Assembly (NCBI GenBank): GCA_964540815.1
Contig: CAZIOH010000082.1
Span: 1-30,503, forward strand
Length of the DNA: 30,503 nt
Origin: CAZIOH01 sp964540815
GTDB taxonomy: Bacteria; Myxococcota_A; Polyangia; Fen-1088
Reading direction: 5' to 3'
The position numbers and the translations under genes are program-made. Below are positions 7,596 through 15,100 of this stretch, piece by piece. The notes beneath the pieces were generated by a model, which was not told the DNA's origin, did not search any database, and saw only the letters and a list, made by a program, of their open reading frames with translations. Every line of letters begins with the position of its first letter. Within the stretch, counting starts at the first letter, position 1.

Positions 7596-8300
7596 ATGGG
7601 TACGCGCCTTTTTATCGGCAACCTTTCGTACAACGTCAACGAACAGGAGCTCCGCGACGCCTTCGCCTCCGAGGGCATCGAGGTGCGGAGCGTTCGGGTC
7701 TCCCTCGACCGGGAGACCGGGCGACCGCGCGGTTTCGCGTTCGTGGAGACGGCGACGGACGAGGGTGCCAAGACGTCGATTGAAAAGCTGTCCGGCCGCA
7801 TCCTTCAGGGGCGTTCGATCGTCGTCGAGGAGGCACAGGCCCGGACCGGCGGCCCGGGAGGTGCGGGTCCGAGCGTGGGCACCGTCGGCGCGGGCGGAAT
7901 GGCCCCGCGCCCGGCGAGCCCATCGGGCGGGTCCGGCGCCAGGTTTGGTGCTCCGGGCGCCTCGAGCGGCGCCGCGTCCGGTGGGGCGGCGGGGGCGCCG
8001 CGACCGGGGGGATTCAGCTCGGGTCCGCGCCCGGCGGGTTTTGGGGCTCCGGCCGGAGCTCCCCGTCCCGGTGGTGGCTTCGGCGGCCCCCCGGGAGGCG
8101 GCGCGCCAAGACCGGGCGGGTTCGGCGGAGGACCCCCACGTTCCTTCGGACCGCCCCCGGTGGGCGGCGGTGCCCCGCGACCGAGCGGCGATGCGCCACC
8201 GAGGCGCGACCGGCCGGAGAAGAAGAAGTCCACCCGCCCGAAGCCAGAAGAGCAGGAACGCGGCAACTGGCGATGGAACGGCAAGGTCGACGAGGATTAG
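7596..8300 (+). CDS. RRM-domain RNA-binding protein with Gly/Pro-rich tail
   Basis: A 234-residue protein. Residues 3-80 are a single RNA recognition motif with RNP2 'LFIGNL' (5-10) and RNP1 'RGFAFVET' (45-52), the aromatic residues being those that stack on RNA bases. The rest is a disordered Gly/Pro/Ala tail with repeated APRPGG units and scattered Phe and Arg, ending in a Lys/Arg/Glu-rich segment. Such RRM-plus-glycine-rich proteins are known as cold-shock RNA-binding proteins in cyanobacteria and also occur in myxobacteria. The tail is longer than in the usual ~100-residue members and may promote assembly or phase separation (inference). It sits 27 bases after HU and 25 bases before an rRNA/tRNA-modifying enzyme. 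Confidence 0.92.
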   Translation: MGTRLFIGNLSYNVNEQELRDAFASEGIEVRSVRVSLDRETGRPRGFAFVETATDEGAKTSIEKLSGRILQGRSIVVEEAQARTGGPGGAGPSVGTVGAGGMAPRPASPSGGSGARFGAPGASSGAASGGAAGAPRPGGFSSGPRPAGFGAPAGAPRPGGGFGGPPGGGAPRPGGFGGGPPRSFGPPPVGGGAPRPSGDAPPRRDRPEKKKSTRPKPEEQERGNWRWNGKVDED

Positions 8301-8325
8301 GCCCGGAGCGTCCGTCGGTCGAGCG

Positions 8326-9297
8326 ATGACCGACGACCGGGCCACGGCGGAACAGCAGACGATCCGGATCTCGATCCGGGTGCCGCCGGAGTGCCACGGG
8401 TGGCGGCTCGATCATTTCTTGAAGTTCCGGATCGGGCGACTGTCGCGGACCCGGATCCAGGGGATCATCGGGACGCAGATCCGTCTCGATGGGCGAAGGG
8501 CACGGCCAGCGGCGGCGGTGCACGCGGGCGAGACCATTCACCTCGAGCGGCCGGCCCCGATCGAGCCGGAGGTGCCGCGCACCTTCGAGGTGCTGTTCGA
8601 GGACGCCGACATCCTGGTCATCGACAAGCCCGCGGGGCTGCCCATGCACACCACCGCCAAGTTCTGGCGCAACACCCTGGTCGCGGTGCTGCGCGAGCGG
8701 TATCCGGCCCAGCACACGGAGATCTGCCACCGCATCGATCGCGAGACCTCCGGGGTGATGCTCATCGCACGAACGCCGGTTGCCGGGGCGCGCCTGAAGA
8801 AGGCCTTCGCCGAGAGGAGGGTCCGCAAGCGGTACCTCGCGCTCGTGAAGGGTCAGCCGCCCGACCGGGGCGTGATCGATCAGCCCATCAAGCTGCTCGA
8901 CTCGCCCACCCACCTGATGATGGGCCCGGCAGCGGACGGGCTGCCGGCGGTGACCCGCTTCGAGGTGCTGAGCCGCTTCGCGGAGCACGCGCTGGTGGCG
9001 GCCATTCCGGAGACCGGGCGGCAACATCAAATCCGGGTTCACCTCGCCGGTCTCGGTCATCCGCTCGTGGGGGACAAGCTCTACGGAGCCGGCGAGCGGT
9101 ACTTCATGCAGTCGTGTGACGAAGGGCTGACGGAGGCGCTGCTGGCGCGCTTCGACGGGTTGCCACGTCACGCGCTGCACGCCGAGCGTCTGACCTTTCC
9201 ACACCCCACGACAGGTGAGCCCCTGACCCTGGTCAGCCCCCTCCCCGCCGATCTCCAAGCCTACATCCATTCCCTCGAGTCGCCGCCTTCATCCTAG
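8326..9297 (+). CDS. RluA-family RNA pseudouridine synthase
   Basis: A 323-residue enzyme that isomerises uridine to pseudouridine in rRNA or tRNA. An S4 RNA-binding domain occupies about residues 20-75 (WRLDHFLKF...SRTRIQGII). The catalytic domain carries 'HRIDRETSGVML' with the nucleophile Asp138, the 'RKRYLALVKG' strand, and 'ETGRQHQIRVHL..LGHPLVGDKLYG', all RluA-family hallmarks. The ATG at 8326 begins a short leader before the S4 domain; the reading frame extends much further upstream but only as a shadow of the RRM gene. The target position (RluC-, RluD- or TruC-like) cannot be told from sequence alone. Confidence 0.93.
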   Translation: MTDDRATAEQQTIRISIRVPPECHGWRLDHFLKFRIGRLSRTRIQGIIGTQIRLDGRRARPAAAVHAGETIHLERPAPIEPEVPRTFEVLFEDADILVIDKPAGLPMHTTAKFWRNTLVAVLRERYPAQHTEICHRIDRETSGVMLIARTPVAGARLKKAFAERRVRKRYLALVKGQPPDRGVIDQPIKLLDSPTHLMMGPAADGLPAVTRFEVLSRFAEHALVAAIPETGRQHQIRVHLAGLGHPLVGDKLYGAGERYFMQSCDEGLTEALLARFDGLPRHALHAERLTFPHPTTGEPLTLVSPLPADLQAYIHSLESPPSS

Positions 9298-9300
9298 CCT

Positions 9301-9321
9301 CGTCCTCGTCTCCGTCCTCGT
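9301..9321 (+). repeat. TC-rich simple repeat shared with another intergenic gap
   Basis: This 21-base CGTCCTCGT-type word recurs identically at 15318-15338, in another intergenic gap 6 kb away. It lies between the pseudouridine synthase stop and the YqeY gene. Confidence 0.6.
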
Positions 9322-9363
9322 TCTCATTCCCAGCCCGAGATCTGCTACGGTATCCTTCAGCCC

Positions 9364-9831
9364 ATGTCGATCGAAACCCAGATTGCGGACCTGCTGAAGG
9401 ACTCCATGCGCACGCGCGATGCCCGCACCGCGGACTGCCTGCGCATGATCAAGACCAAGCACATGGAGCGCCGGACGGCAGCGGGGTTCAAGGGGCCGCT
9501 CGACGACGCCTTGTGGCTGGACGTGATCGCCTCCTACCAGAAGCAGCTGCGCAAGACCCGCGAGGAGTACGTGGCGGTCGGGGAGCGGGGCGCGGCGGCG
9601 CTCCCCCAGATCGACTTCGAGATCGAGCTGTGCGGGAGGTTCCTGCCCAAGGCCGCGAGCGACGCCGAGGTGTTGACGGCAGTGCGCGAGACCATCGCCA
9701 GATCCGGCGCCACCGACCCGAAGCAGGCCGGCCGGATCGTGGGTGAGATCATGAAGGCCAACAAGGGCCGCTTCGAGCCCGCCACCGTCAAGCGCCTGGT
9801 CGAGCAGGAGCTCGGCTCCTCGAAGCCCTGA
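9364..9831 (+). CDS. GatB/YqeY-family protein
   Basis: A 155-residue protein close to the usual ~150 residues of the YqeY family. It matches the family throughout: N-terminal helix 'IADLLKDSMRTRDA', the 'LRMIKTKHMERR' helix, 'VIASYQKQLRKTREEY', 'EIELCGRFLPK', and a C-terminal 'GRIVGEIMKANKGR' that resembles the tail domain of GatB. The domain is thought to help bind tRNA in the amidotransferase; the stand-alone protein's precise role is not established. It stands 66 bases after the pseudouridine synthase on the same strand and ends tail to tail with trmD. Confidence 0.93.
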   Translation: MSIETQIADLLKDSMRTRDARTADCLRMIKTKHMERRTAAGFKGPLDDALWLDVIASYQKQLRKTREEYVAVGERGAAALPQIDFEIELCGRFLPKAASDAEVLTAVRETIARSGATDPKQAGRIVGEIMKANKGRFEPATVKRLVEQELGSSKP

Positions 9832-9847
9832 GGCCCCGCTCGGGGCC
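9832..9847. terminator. Hairpin between convergent YqeY and trmD genes
   Basis: GGCCCC (9832-9837) pairs with GGGGCC (9842-9847) around a GCTC loop, immediately after the YqeY stop and within the 31-base gap between convergent genes. It could act as a bidirectional transcription end. It lacks a T-run. Confidence 0.4.
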
Positions 9848-9862
9848 CCGCCGATCCCCAGT

Positions 9863-10651
9863 TCACTTCTCCGTCGAGGCGGGCGCCTCGGCCGCCCACT
9901 GGCGCTCCTCGTCGGTGGGCGGGTGCTTCTCGAGCAGATCGGGCCGCCGGGCGCGCGTGCGGTGGAAGCTCTCGCGCCGGCGCCAGCGCGCGATCGCCGC
10001 GTGGTCACCGGACAGCAGGACCGGAGGAACCGTGTGCCCACGAAAGTCGATCGGCCGGGTCCACTGCGGATACTCGAGGCGCCCGTGCGAGAACGACTCG
10101 TCGATGGCCGACATGCCGCACCCGAGCACCCCGGGCACGAGGCGCGCCACCGCCTCGATGATCACCGCCGCCGCCAGCTCGCCCCCGGCGAGCACGTAGT
10201 CGCCGATGCCGAGCTCCTCGTCGCACAGCACCGTGCCCACGCGCTCGTCGAAGCCCTCGTAGCGCCCGCACACGAGCGCGATGCGCGCCCGGGTCGAGAG
10301 CTCGCGCACCTTCGCCTGATCCAGCAGTCGTCCCTGCGGGGACAGCAAGATGACGTGCGCCCGCCCGCGCGCGGCCGTGAGCGCGTCGAGCGCGCCCGCG
10401 ATCGGCTCGGGCCGCAGGATCATGCCTGGCCCGCCGCCACAGGGCGTGTCGTCGACGCTCCGGTGCTTTCCCGGCGCGAAGTCCCGCGGGTTGGTGCGCT
10501 CCACCCGCAACAACCCGGTCGCGAGGGCCCGGCCGAGGAGACTCGCCTGCAAGAATCCCTCGAACATCTCGGGGAAGAGCGACACGATCTCGAAGGTGAT
10601 GTGCGGCTCGGGCCGCTCGGCGTCGTCACTCATCGGCCGATTCCCGTCCAC
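9863..10651 (-). CDS. trmD: tRNA (guanine-37-N1)-methyltransferase TrmD
   Basis: A 262-residue SPOUT-class methyltransferase that makes m1G37 next to the anticodon and so prevents frameshifting. Family motifs run in order: 'IVSLFPEMFEG', 'DDTPCGGGPGM', 'LLSPQGRLLDQ', 'LVCGRYEGFDERV', the knot 'GIGDYVLAGGELAA', 'VLGCGMSAIDESFSHGRLEYPQWTRP', and 'VPPVLLSGDHAAIARWRR'. The residue at the position I recall as catalytic Asp169 of the E. coli enzyme reads Glu here, with Asp just before it. GTG at 10651 has GGAGG nine bases upstream; an ATG at 10633 is the alternative start. It overlaps rimM. The rplS gene that usually follows trmD is absent. Confidence 0.95.
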   Translation of the reverse strand: MDGNRPMSDDAERPEPHITFEIVSLFPEMFEGFLQASLLGRALATGLLRVERTNPRDFAPGKHRSVDDTPCGGGPGMILRPEPIAGALDALTAARGRAHVILLSPQGRLLDQAKVRELSTRARIALVCGRYEGFDERVGTVLCDEELGIGDYVLAGGELAAAVIIEAVARLVPGVLGCGMSAIDESFSHGRLEYPQWTRPIDFRGHTVPPVLLSGDHAAIARWRRRESFHRTRARRPDLLEKHPPTDEERQWAAEAPASTEK

Positions 10652-11288
10652 GCGTTCGCACCTCCGGGGGGATCTCCTCGCTCTCGAGGCTCCACTCGAC
10701 CACCACCTTCCGCGCGCGCGCGTCCACCGAACGCACGAACGCGGGGACGACGGGGATGAGAAGCTCCTCCGCCTCGGTCACCTCGGTCGCCTCGCTCGCC
10801 TCGACCGCCTCGGCCGCCTCGGCCTCCGCTGCCTCCCTGCGCACGACCATGACGTCCTGGGCGCCGTTCCAGAACGAGCGGTCCACCCGACCCCAGACGT
10901 GACCGTCGTGGTTCACCACCCGGCAGCCCACCAGATCCTCCACGAAGAACTCGCCCTCGGCCAGCGGCGGAAGCGCGCTGCGGGCCACCCGCACCACCGC
11001 GTTGGTGAGCTTGTCGGCGGCCTCGCGCGAGGCGACTCCCACGAGCCGGAAGATCCAGACGGGCCCGGCCGGCCGCAACGTCTCGAGCCGCCACTCTTCC
11101 CGGCGTCCACCCTTCTCGAGCCAGACCCGCGCGATGCGGCCCGCGCCCGCGCCCAGCGTCGGCGTCCCCGCCGAGGTGTTGTGTGGCCGCAGCGTCAAGT
11201 CTCCACGCAGACCATGGGGACGCCCCACCGTTCCGATCGCCAGCGTCTCGGCGTCGAATGCGGGAGTCGGCATCGGAGGATCGACCAC
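10626..11288 (-). CDS. rimM: 16S rRNA processing protein RimM
   Basis: A 220-residue 30S maturation factor that binds S19 and assists 16S processing. The N-terminal barrel has 'LAIGTVGRPHGLRGDL' (about 16-31), and the C-terminal PRC barrel contains 'EGEFFVEDLVGCRV', 'DVMVVRR' and 'LLIPVVPAFVRSVD'. Between the last two lies a ~25-residue Ala/Glu/Val/Thr repeat (about 148-173) that ordinary RimM proteins lack; it probably loops out of the barrel. The GTG at 11288 has GAGG seven bases upstream; an ATG at 11273 would shorten the protein by five residues. It sits between khpA and trmD, the usual order. Confidence 0.93.
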   Translation of the reverse strand: MVDPPMPTPAFDAETLAIGTVGRPHGLRGDLTLRPHNTSAGTPTLGAGAGRIARVWLEKGGRREEWRLETLRPAGPVWIFRLVGVASREAADKLTNAVVRVARSALPPLAEGEFFVEDLVGCRVVNHDGHVWGRVDRSFWNGAQDVMVVRREAAEAEAAEAVEASEATEVTEAEELLIPVVPAFVRSVDARARKVVVEWSLESEEIPPEVRTRGRESADE

Positions 11289-11317
11289 CTCGGCGCCTCG
11301 GCGCCGTGGCGCGGTCG

Positions 11318-11569
11318 CTATTCGAGAATTTCCAGGATCACCCGGCGGCGGGTCTTGGACGACGCCGCGGAGAGCACCGTGCGCAGCGCCTTGGCGGTAC
11401 GGCCCTGCTTGCCGATCACCTTGCCGAGATCCTGCTCCGCCACCTTGAGCTCGAACACCAAGGCGTCGGGCTCGTCCACCTCCTCCACCACGACCTCCTC
11501 GGGATGATCCACGAGACCACGGGCGAGATACTCAACCAACTCGCGCAAAGACGGCTGTTGTTGCCCCAC
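11318..11569 (-). CDS. khpA: KH-domain RNA-binding protein KhpA (YlqC family)
   Basis: An 83-residue single KH domain, the full length of the YlqC/KhpA family. The GxxG RNA-binding loop is G-K-Q-G in 'VIGKQGRTAKALRTVL' (about 52-67). KhpA partners with KhpB/Jag to bind RNA in Firmicutes and is encoded between rpsP and rimM in many bacteria, as here. The start is GTG at 11569 with AGGAG six bases upstream. It is separated from rpsP by 50 bases and from rimM by about 29. Confidence 0.93.
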   Translation of the reverse strand: MGQQQPSLRELVEYLARGLVDHPEEVVVEEVDEPDALVFELKVAEQDLGKVIGKQGRTAKALRTVLSAASSKTRRRVILEILE

Positions 11570-11619
11570 GTCGAACTCCTATCCGAGGGACTGACCCGTC
11601 CCGAGGAAAACGGCCACGG

Positions 11620-11889
11620 CTACTTGGACGGCGGCGCGGCCGGTGCGACGGCCTGGCGCAGGCCGCGAATCAGCTCGCCGACGGTTTGACTCGGCACGGC
11701 CCCGACGGACAGCCAGTGCTTGAGTCGATCCGCATCGATGCGGACCTCGGGTGGCGTTCGCAGGGGATCGTAGACCCCGATCTGCTCGATGAAGCGCCCG
11801 TCGCGGGGGCTTCGCTTGTCGGCCGTGACGACGCGGTAAAAAGGGACCTTCTTGCCGCCAACGCGTGTGAGTCGAATGGTGACTGCCAT
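11620..11889 (-). CDS. rpsP: 30S ribosomal protein S16
   Basis: An 89-residue S16 with the typical 'AVTIRLTRVGGKKVPFYRVV' N-terminus and 'DGRFIEQIGVYDP'. The C-terminal Ala/Pro extension is short. It is the first gene of the rpsP-khpA-rimM-trmD operon. AAGGA at 11895-11899 lies five bases before the ATG, and a good sigma70-type promoter is at 11935-11963. The divergent neighbour is the cytochrome fusion gene. Confidence 0.96.
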   Translation of the reverse strand: MAVTIRLTRVGGKKVPFYRVVTADKRSPRDGRFIEQIGVYDPLRTPPEVRIDADRLKHWLSVGAVPSQTVGELIRGLRQAVAPAAPPSK

Positions 11890-11934
11890 GTCAATCCTTG
11901 GGGAATGCGGGGGCCCTGGTTCAGGGGAGCGAGC

Positions 11935-11963
11935 ACCCTATACACGTGACGGTGTCGTGTCAA
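11935..11963 (-). promoter_or_regulatory. Sigma70-type promoter for the rpsP operon
   Basis: On the minus strand a perfect TTGACA (-35, 11958-11963) is followed after 17 bases by TAGGGT (-10, 11935-11940), which keeps the key T, A and final T. Transcription would begin near 11928, about 40 bases before the S16 ATG. Confidence 0.65.
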
Positions 11964-12068
11964 GGCGCCCGGGCTCGAGGCCGATGGGCGGGGGGGCCGG
12001 CGTGGACCAGGCTCTTTTTTGGCCGGCGGGAATTGGCGGGCCTCCCGGGGGATTGTCATAGTGCCGCC

Positions 12069-14015
12069 ATGACGCCCGACCCCCACCCGCCGTCCGGCGC
12101 CCCTACCACGGCGTCCGCAGGTGGGCCAGGTGGAACAGGTCGGCCAGGTCGGCCAGGTGGATGGCCCCCGGGACGAAACGGCCGATACGCCCGATCGCTG
12201 GGCGCGATCGGCTTGCTCGCGGCCCTGGCGGGCGCGATGGCCTTTCTGGCCGGTCGGGGCGGGAGCCTGCTGGCAGGGGCCGCGGAGCGCGCCGCCGGGA
12301 GCGTCAGGGCCCGCACGGCGGGGGTCGAGCGCCCGGAGCGTGACGTGCGCCGGATCGTGCTGTTCTACACCGCCGAGGTCCACGGGACCGTCGAGCCCTG
12401 CGGCTGCACGAGCGATCCGCTCGGCGACGTGTCGCGCCTGGCGGCCCTGATGGCCGACACACGGCGAGAGCTGGGCGGCGCCGGGGTGGCCCTGGTGGAT
12501 GCGGGCGGTCTGCTGTACCCGGAGGGGGGGATCTCCGTGCGCGAGCAGCCCTCCGCCGACGTGCGGGCCGATTTCATGGCCAGCCAGTTCGTGCGGCTCG
12601 GGTTGATCGGGGCGGGCATCGGCGAGACGGATCTCGTGCGTGGAACACCGCACATCCGCCCGCCACGCCTCGCGTCCAACCTGGAGGGCGCGGGCCCGCT
12701 CCTCGTGCGGGCGCCGCGGGTCGAGCGCGTGGGCGACATCGACGTGGGGGTGCTGGGGGTGGCCGATCCCCAGGTGGCCGAGACCCTGGCGGCCGCGGTT
12801 CACGGGCAGGCCACTGACCCGGTCGCCGCGGTCAAGCGCGACGTGGCGCGCCTGCGTGCCGCTGGAGCCGAGGTCGTGGTGCTGCTGGCGCCGGTGGACA
12901 AGGTCCTGGCGCGCAAGCTGGCCCGCGAGGCCGCGCCTGACCTCATCGTGCTCGGCAAGCGGGTGGGACGCGGCATGTCGCGCCTCGAGCAATCGGGCGC
13001 GACCTTTCTGGTGGCGCCGCAAGACGAGCTGCAGCAGGTCGGGCGCCTCGAGGTCGTGCTGCGGGGGCGGCCGCGGGGGGGCTTGGACCCTGCCGCCGGC
13101 CCGGGACCGAGCTTCGAGCTCCGCGACGCCGGTGGCCCCGAAGCCGATCGCCTGCGGCTCGAGGAGATCGCGCGGACGCGGGCCCGGCTGGAGGCGGGCC
13201 TGGCGGAATGGGCGTTCCCCCCGGCGCCGGCGGCCGGCGGCAAGAGCGCCCCACCGGGCGGCGGCCCAGGTCCGCCGGGGGCCGACCCGCGCTTCGTCGC
13301 ACAGAAGAAGCAGGAGCTGGTCGAGCTCACCGCGGAGCAGAAGCGCATGGAGGTGCCGTGGCGGCCCCCGGCGGCCGGCAGCTACGTGGTGAACGCGCTG
13401 GTCCCGATGCGACGGTCGTTGCGCCGCGATCCAACCATGGTCACCAGCATGAAAGCGCTCGACCGGCGCATCGCCGCGCTCAACCTGCGAAACGCCGCCC
13501 CGCCGCCGGTGGCCGAGGAGGGCCGCGCGCACTTCGTGGGAAACGCGGCGTGTGCGTCCTGCCACGCCTCGGCGGAGACCTTCTGGAAGAAGACCGTGCA
13601 CGCCCAGGCCTGGAAGACCCTGGTGGATGGCGGCAAGCAGGCCGACTACAAGTGCGTCGGGTGCCACGTGACCGGCTTCGGGCAGGTGGGAGGCTCGAGC
13701 CTCGGCTTCACGCGGAAGCTCGAATCCGTGCAGTGCGAGACCTGCCATGGTCCTGGTTCGCTGCACGTGACCGGCGAGGGCAACGAGGATCCCCTCGCCA
13801 TCCGCCGCGACACCCCCGAGACCGTGTGCCTCGGGTGCCACACCGAGCAGCACTCCGACACCTTCCAGTACGTCCCTTACCTGCGGGACATCGTGGGCGC
13901 GGGCCACGGCGGGGCCAGGCGGACGGCGCTCGGACCGGGCGTCACCGGCCACGAGCTACGCACGGCCGCCCTCGCCCGCGCCAAGCTGGCAGCCGCCGGC
14001 CCCGCTGACCACTGA
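12069..14015 (+). CDS. Metallophosphatase-like domain fused to tetrahaem cytochrome c
   Basis: A 648-residue exported protein. Residues ~35-62 are a signal anchor after an Arg/Gly/Pro-rich leader. Residues ~95-365 resemble the 5'-nucleotidase/metallophosphatase domain: 'YTAEVHGTVEPCGC' (His105, Cys111, Cys113), 'LGDVSRLAALM', 'VALVDAGGLLY' and a C-terminal 'VLGKRVGR' region. The usual GNH(D/E) metal ligand motif reads 'GAGIGETDL', so normal two-metal phosphatase chemistry is doubtful. A Glu/Lys helix-rich spacer follows. Residues ~485-640 carry four CxxCH haem sites (Cys495, 529, 556, 587), resembling cytochrome c554-type domains. It should sit in the periplasm or outer envelope and act in electron transfer. 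The ATG at 12069 gives the shortest leader. It is divergent from rpsP and convergent with the dehydratase gene. Confidence 0.85.
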   Translation: MTPDPHPPSGAPTTASAGGPGGTGRPGRPGGWPPGRNGRYARSLGAIGLLAALAGAMAFLAGRGGSLLAGAAERAAGSVRARTAGVERPERDVRRIVLFYTAEVHGTVEPCGCTSDPLGDVSRLAALMADTRRELGGAGVALVDAGGLLYPEGGISVREQPSADVRADFMASQFVRLGLIGAGIGETDLVRGTPHIRPPRLASNLEGAGPLLVRAPRVERVGDIDVGVLGVADPQVAETLAAAVHGQATDPVAAVKRDVARLRAAGAEVVVLLAPVDKVLARKLAREAAPDLIVLGKRVGRGMSRLEQSGATFLVAPQDELQQVGRLEVVLRGRPRGGLDPAAGPGPSFELRDAGGPEADRLRLEEIARTRARLEAGLAEWAFPPAPAAGGKSAPPGGGPGPPGADPRFVAQKKQELVELTAEQKRMEVPWRPPAAGSYVVNALVPMRRSLRRDPTMVTSMKALDRRIAALNLRNAAPPPVAEEGRAHFVGNAACASCHASAETFWKKTVHAQAWKTLVDGGKQADYKCVGCHVTGFGQVGGSSLGFTRKLESVQCETCHGPGSLHVTGEGNEDPLAIRRDTPETVCLGCHTEQHSDTFQYVPYLRDIVGAGHGGARRTALGPGVTGHELRTAALARAKLAAAGPADH

Positions 14016-14056
14016 CCACGGGGCACGGGCACGGGCACGGAATTTGACCGCCTGTC

Positions 14057-15100
14057 CTACGACGACGAGACGCCGCCCGTGAGGAGCTGGTCGAGGAGGT
14101 CGGGCTCGATGTTGCCCCCGGAGACCAGCACCACGACCCGACAGCCGCGGACGTGGGCGGGATCCTCGAGCAGGGCCGCGAGCGGCGGAGCCGCCGACGC
14201 CTCGCACAGGATCCCGAGGCTCCGGTAGGCATAGACGATGGAGCGGCGGATGCCGACCTCGCTCACGAGCGCGATGTCCGGAAAGTAGTCCTTGGCCATC
14301 TCGTAGGTGCGTTCGCTGACCGCCCCTTCGAGTCCCTCGGCCAGCGTGGGGCCACCGACGTAGGTGGTGTACGCGTGCCCGTCGTCGAGCGAGCGCCGCA
14401 TGGCACAGTTGGCCTCGGGGGAGGCTCCCCACACCTTCACTCCGCGTGGAACCACCTCGACCCCGATGCCTGCGGCGAGCCCCCCACCCCCGACCGGCAC
14501 CACGATGTGCTCGACGTCGGGGAGCTGCGCCAGGATCTCGCGGGCGAGCAGGCCACCGTTCCCGGCGATCACGTGGTCGTCGTCGAAGGCCGACACGAAC
14601 ACCAGGGCGGGGTCGGCCGCGGCGCGCCGCCGTGCCTCGGCCTCGGCCTCGTCGTAGGTGGCGCCCGCCACCTCGACCTTGGCGCCGAGCGCGACAATCC
14701 CGTCTCGCTTCATGGCCGGGGTCTGGGCCGACACGAGAATGGTGGCGTCCACGTCGAAGGCCTGAGCCGCGAAGGCGATCCCGAGGCCGTGATTCCCGGC
14801 CGACGCGGCAATCACCCGCGGGCGCTGCCGACCGGGAGGCGGGTCGCTGCCGCCGCCGGTGGTCCCCGCGGTCGCATCGCTCGCGAGGGCGAGCGCCGCC
14901 AGCCGGGCCGCCGCGCCCCGCACCTTGAACGAGCCCGTGCGCTGCAGGCATTCGAGCTTCAGCCAGACATCGGCGCCGGTGCGCCGCCCGAGGGCCGGCG
15001 CAGGCACGAGGGGCGTCACGCGGGCGAGGCGCCGCACCCGCTCGGCGACGGCCCCCCCGGTCACTTCGCGCCAGATGTCAGGATCGAATTGTCGCGACAC
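14057..15100 (-). CDS. PLP-dependent threonine/serine dehydratase family enzyme
   Basis: A 347-residue fold-type II PLP enzyme. The PLP lysine is in 'GSFKVRGA' (about 57-64), the substrate loop is 'SAGNHGLGIAF' (about 100-110), and the phosphate-binding glycine loop is 'GGGGLAAG'. 'ASAAPPLAALL' and 'LVSGGNI' near the end also fit catabolic-type threonine ammonia-lyase or serine racemase. No C-terminal ACT or regulatory domain is present, so biosynthetic IlvA with feedback control is unlikely. A ~20-residue Gly/Pro/Thr insertion (about 74-95) separates the lysine motif from the SAGNH loop. The start is GTG at 15100 without a strong ribosome site. It is a single-gene unit, convergent with the cytochrome gene. 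The exact substrate is uncertain. Confidence 0.88.
   Translation of the reverse strand: MSRQFDPDIWREVTGGAVAERVRRLARVTPLVPAPALGRRTGADVWLKLECLQRTGSFKVRGAAARLAALALASDATAGTTGGGSDPPPGRQRPRVIAASAGNHGLGIAFAAQAFDVDATILVSAQTPAMKRDGIVALGAKVEVAGATYDEAEAEARRRAAADPALVFVSAFDDDHVIAGNGGLLAREILAQLPDVEHIVVPVGGGGLAAGIGVEVVPRGVKVWGASPEANCAMRRSLDDGHAYTTYVGGPTLAEGLEGAVSERTYEMAKDYFPDIALVSEVGIRRSIVYAYRSLGILCEASAAPPLAALLEDPAHVRGCRVVVLVSGGNIEPDLLDQLLTGGVSSS

Noticed and set aside
11670..13952. Minus-strand frame of 760 codons across the cytochrome gene
   Set aside because: The plus-strand frame carries four haem motifs and a signal anchor; this one is Arg/His/Gly-rich noise.
14016..14056. GGGCAC triplet of repeats between convergent genes as a terminator
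   Set aside because: It cannot fold on itself; it is a short simple repeat only.
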